Assembly (NCBI GenBank): GCA_945971355.1
Contig: CAMFPD010000027.1
Coordinates: 1 to 16,048, forward strand
DNA length: 16,048 bases
Direction: 5' to 3'
From: an uncultured Lachnobacterium sp.
Lineage (GTDB): Bacteria > Bacillota > Clostridia > Lachnospirales > Lachnospiraceae
Positions 14,019 through 16,048 of this stretch are shown here, piece by piece (the first letter of the stretch is position 1; each line of letters begins with the position of its first letter). The notes below the pieces were generated by a model that saw only the letters and a list, made by a program, of their open reading frames with translations, had not been told where the DNA came from and ran no database searches. Position numbers and translations under genes: made by a program.

Positions 14019-14496
14019 GCACAAAGAGGACATATGTTATTCCTTCGCATCCCTAGCCGTAAATCTCTAGATTTGTCGATATCACATTTTGCCTTCTTCG
14101 ATTGAAGCTGATTCTTCAAATGTTTGACAGTGCGCCCAAATTGTTCTTCCCCCACGGACAAAAGTTTAGGGGCCATTCGTGTCAGTCTTGGAGCCTTAAC
14201 GAAGGAAAAGTGGGGCGCAGGGAGAACTTTGTTTGAGAGCGCTTTCTACTCTGCGAATAACGCATCGTAAGAAAGCGCTTGAGTTGTTCGGAAGCGCCCC
14301 TAATATCTACTTCCTGAGTAAGGCTCCTTAGACTGACTAGGATGGTCAGCTAATTTGTTCGTGGGGGAAGAACAATTTGGGCGCACTGTCAAAGCTATTG
14401 AAGTACAGCTTCCCTGAAGGCAAAATGTAATATCTGACAAAGCTAGGAGATTTACTCTAAGGTCTGTCTCAGGAATAACATATGTCCTCTTTGTGC
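14019..14496. repeat. 478-bp long imperfect palindrome, MITE-like or template of a giant RNA hairpin
   Basis: The whole stretch reads nearly the same on both strands, centred near 14257. The outer 26 bases (14019-14044) are perfectly inverted at 14471-14496. A 34-base block (14123-14156) is perfectly inverted at 14360-14393. In between, long matches are broken by small differences, such as an ACATTTTGCCTTC block in both arms. Further inward GGGGCGC (14212-14218) pairs with GCGCCCC (14294-14300), AGCGCTTTCT (14238-14247) with AGAAAGCGCT (14270-14279), and TGCG/CGCA close a 5-base loop at 14252-14264. No convincing gene lies inside. It sits between two convergent genes. It could be a non-autonomous mobile element or specify a very long hairpin RNA; the sequence alone does not decide. 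Confidence 0.9.
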
Positions 14497-14502
14497 TATT
14501 TA

Positions 14503-14532
14503 CAAATAAAAATGAGGGGAAATCCCCTCATT
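14503..14532 (-). terminator. Terminator of clpX
   Basis: On the minus strand ATGAGGGG pairs with CCCCTCAT around ATTT and is followed by TTTTATTT. It lies 24 bp after the clpX stop codon and reads into the large palindrome from the right. Its stem matches that of the GH53 terminator. Confidence 0.85.
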
Positions 14533-14555
14533 ATCAATTGCAATATGCTGTTATA

Positions 14556-16007
14556 TTAACGGGCCTCAAGCTGCGCTACGCCACGCATCTCGATGAGTGG
14601 CCCACCTTTCTTCTCTATGTAGTCACCAGTGATGGTAACCTTACCAATATTGTCGTCCTTAGGAATTTCGTACATAATGTCCAGCATGAACTCCTCAATG
14701 ATGGCACGGAGAGCTCTGGCACCAACCTTCTTCTCCTTGGCTTTTGCAGCAATAGCATGAAGGGCATCATCATCGAATTCCAGAAGAACTTCGTCCATCT
14801 CAAGAAGACGCTTGTACTGCTTAGTAATTGCATTCTTAGGCTCAACAAGGATTTTGACAAGCATATCCTCTGTGAGAGCTTCGAGAGAGAACATGATAGG
14901 AAGACGTCCTAAAAATTCAGGAATCATACCGAATTTTCTTACATCCTCAATGGTGGCTTCCATGAGAATGTTCTCATTGTCATCATATTTGTCCTTGAGG
15001 TCAGCCTTGAAACCAATAGAAGCTTCTTTGTTCAATCTCTCCTTTATGATTTCATCAAGATCTGGAAATGCTCCACCACAGATAAATAGAATGTTCTTGG
15101 TATCAACTGTGGTCATTGGAACCATGGCATTTTTGCTGCTTGCACCTACTGGGACTTCAATTTCTGCACCTTCGAGAAGCTTTAACATTCCCTGCTGTAC
15201 AGACTCTCCGCTGACATCTCTCTGATTTGCATTTCTCTTCTTTGCAAGCTTATCTATCTCATCGATAAAGATTATTCCATGCTCTGCTTTTTCCACATCA
15301 TTATCAGCTGCTGCAAGAAGCTTGCTAACAACACTTTCGATATCATCTCCGATATATCCGGCTTCTGTAAGTGATGTTGCATCTGTGATTGCAAGTGGCA
15401 CATCAAGAAGCCTTGCAAGTGTTTTTACCAGATATGTCTTACCACTTCCTGTTGGTCCTATCATAAGCATATTTGATTTTTCAATCTCGATTCCATCCTC
15501 TTCCTTTGACATTACACGCTTGTAATGATTATATACAGCTACAGACATTACCTTCTTAGCATACTCCTGTCCCACTACATATTCATCCAGACTTGCCTTG
15601 ATTTTATGTGGTGCTGGAATTGAATGTATATCAAGTATCGGTGCTTCCTTCTTTTCCTTTGGTTTTTTCTTCTTAAGCTTTTGGCTATTAGGAATGCCTC
15701 CCTGTAAATCCGCAAGATTTACCATCTTGATGTTTGGCATATTTCCAAAATCTCCGCCAAAAAGATTTCCCATTCCAAAGTTTCCACTGTTCATCGAGTC
15801 AAAGGTTTTCTGCATACAATCGTTACAAATACACAGTCCATCCTGTATCTTTATCATTCGACCAGCAACGCTGCTTGGTCTTCTACATATGTAGCAAATA
15901 TCCTCATATTCATTCTCGTCTGATGTGTTTACTGTCTCTTCTGTTGTGTTTGTTTCAGTATTTACCACATCTTCACCATCTATTATTTCCTTAAATTCAT
16001 CATTCAT
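14556..16007 (-). CDS. clpX: ClpX-like AAA+ unfoldase, divergent
   Basis: ClpX unfolds proteins and feeds them to the ClpP protease. The 483-residue protein has an acidic N-terminal extension (1-36), a zinc finger with Cys38, Cys41, Cys61 and Cys64, a Gly/Asn/Phe-rich then Lys-rich linker (about 71-122), and the AAA+ core. Core marks are Walker A GPTGSGKT (184-191), pore loop GYIG (217-220), Walker B IIFIDEID (245-252), RDVSGESVQQGMLKLLEG (263-280), the ClpP-docking IGF (331-333), PEFLGRLP, and sensor 2 GARALRAI. Unusual points are a length about 60 residues over the common form, a changed and shorter segment KKRNANQ before RDVSGE, and SSKNAMVP (290-297) where most ClpX have the RKH loop. The start is ATG at 16005-16007, with AAGGCGG upstream at long spacing. 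No clpP is adjacent, so it may be a second ClpX paralogue. Confidence 0.88.
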   Translation of the reverse strand: MNDEFKEIIDGEDVVNTETNTTEETVNTSDENEYEDICYICRRPSSVAGRMIKIQDGLCICNDCMQKTFDSMNSGNFGMGNLFGGDFGNMPNIKMVNLADLQGGIPNSQKLKKKKPKEKKEAPILDIHSIPAPHKIKASLDEYVVGQEYAKKVMSVAVYNHYKRVMSKEEDGIEIEKSNMLMIGPTGSGKTYLVKTLARLLDVPLAITDATSLTEAGYIGDDIESVVSKLLAAADNDVEKAEHGIIFIDEIDKLAKKRNANQRDVSGESVQQGMLKLLEGAEIEVPVGASSKNAMVPMTTVDTKNILFICGGAFPDLDEIIKERLNKEASIGFKADLKDKYDDNENILMEATIEDVRKFGMIPEFLGRLPIMFSLEALTEDMLVKILVEPKNAITKQYKRLLEMDEVLLEFDDDALHAIAAKAKEKKVGARALRAIIEEFMLDIMYEIPKDDNIGKVTITGDYIEKKGGPLIEMRGVAQLEAR

Positions 16008-16042
16008 AGGTGTTATTACCGCCTTTTCATAGTATGAATACG

Positions 16043-16048
16043 ATTATA
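16043..16048 (-). promoter_or_regulatory. Possible -10 box upstream of clpX
   Basis: The last six bases of the window read TATAAT on the minus strand, about 35 bases upstream of the clpX start. The -35 position is outside the window, so this is only a hint. Confidence 0.3.

Noticed and set aside
13817..14176. Minus-strand 119-codon ORF with a few Cys residues running from the palindrome into the GH53 gene
   Set aside because: It overlaps the well-supported GH53 coding end on the opposite strand, has no ribosome binding site and no recognisable domain; its N-terminal half is arm sequence of the palindrome.
14493..14912. Plus-strand ORF from the palindrome's right end into clpX
   Set aside because: It is antisense to conserved clpX sequence and has no ribosome binding site or family features.
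1..16048. Search for CRISPR arrays, rRNA, intact insertion sequences or prophage genes
   Set aside because: No regularly spaced repeats, rRNA-like sequence, transposase or phage structural genes were seen on either strand.

Overview
The window looks like a chromosomal stretch of a low-GC Gram-positive anaerobe, most likely a Lachnospiraceae member of the Butyrivibrio/Pseudobutyrivibrio kind (inference). The grounds are AT-rich intergenic DNA, strong AGGAGG-type ribosome binding sites, several TTG/GTG starts, a long clostridial-type citrate synthase, the YhaO/YhaN pair, a non-secreted Csp-like subtilase and a GH53 galactanase. Most genes are on the minus strand.

Layout. 1-115: start of an MFS permease (minus, cut by the window edge). 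116-774: a gene-poor, patchwork region with a tandem-repeat promoter, a 17-codon ORF with a hairpin on its stop codon, a GC-rich segment and a copy of the end of the neighbouring tRNA. 775-847: tRNA-Gly(GCC) with a strong promoter and a terminator. 1023-1466 (plus): a membrane-anchored FMN-binding-like protein. It converges on a dihydrouridine synthase gene (1472-2407), which is preceded by a small membrane protein gene (2419-2658). 2735-6908 (minus): a glutamate-family metabolism block of citrate synthase, argJ, an Lrp/AsnC regulator and proC. Citrate synthase begins the route to 2-oxoglutarate and glutamate, ArgJ recycles acetyl groups for arginine synthesis, ProC makes proline, and the Lrp-like regulator lies between them. 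7007-7117: a cluster of palindromes. 7119-12265 (minus): an apparent operon of a YhaO-like nuclease, a YhaN-like SMC-type ATPase with a central membrane hairpin, and a Csp-like serine protease. 12377-13972 (plus): a GH53 endo-galactanase with a C-terminal carbohydrate-binding-like domain and no signal peptide. 14556-16007 (minus): a divergent ClpX.

The most striking non-coding object lies between the convergent GH53 and clpX genes. It is a nearly full-length imperfect palindrome of about 480 bp (14019-14496), with perfect 26-bp outer arms and a perfect 34-bp internal arm. The similarity continues outward through matching inward-reading terminators, to about 550 bp in all. It carries no credible gene and may be a MITE-like mobile element or the template of a very large structured RNA. 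Other points of note are the ClpX with no recognisable RKH loop and an altered second pore-loop segment, the nuclease-ATPase-protease operon, the duplicated tRNA-Gly end, and a promoter-terminator unit between argJ and the Lrp gene. No CRISPR array, rRNA or intact transposase gene was seen.
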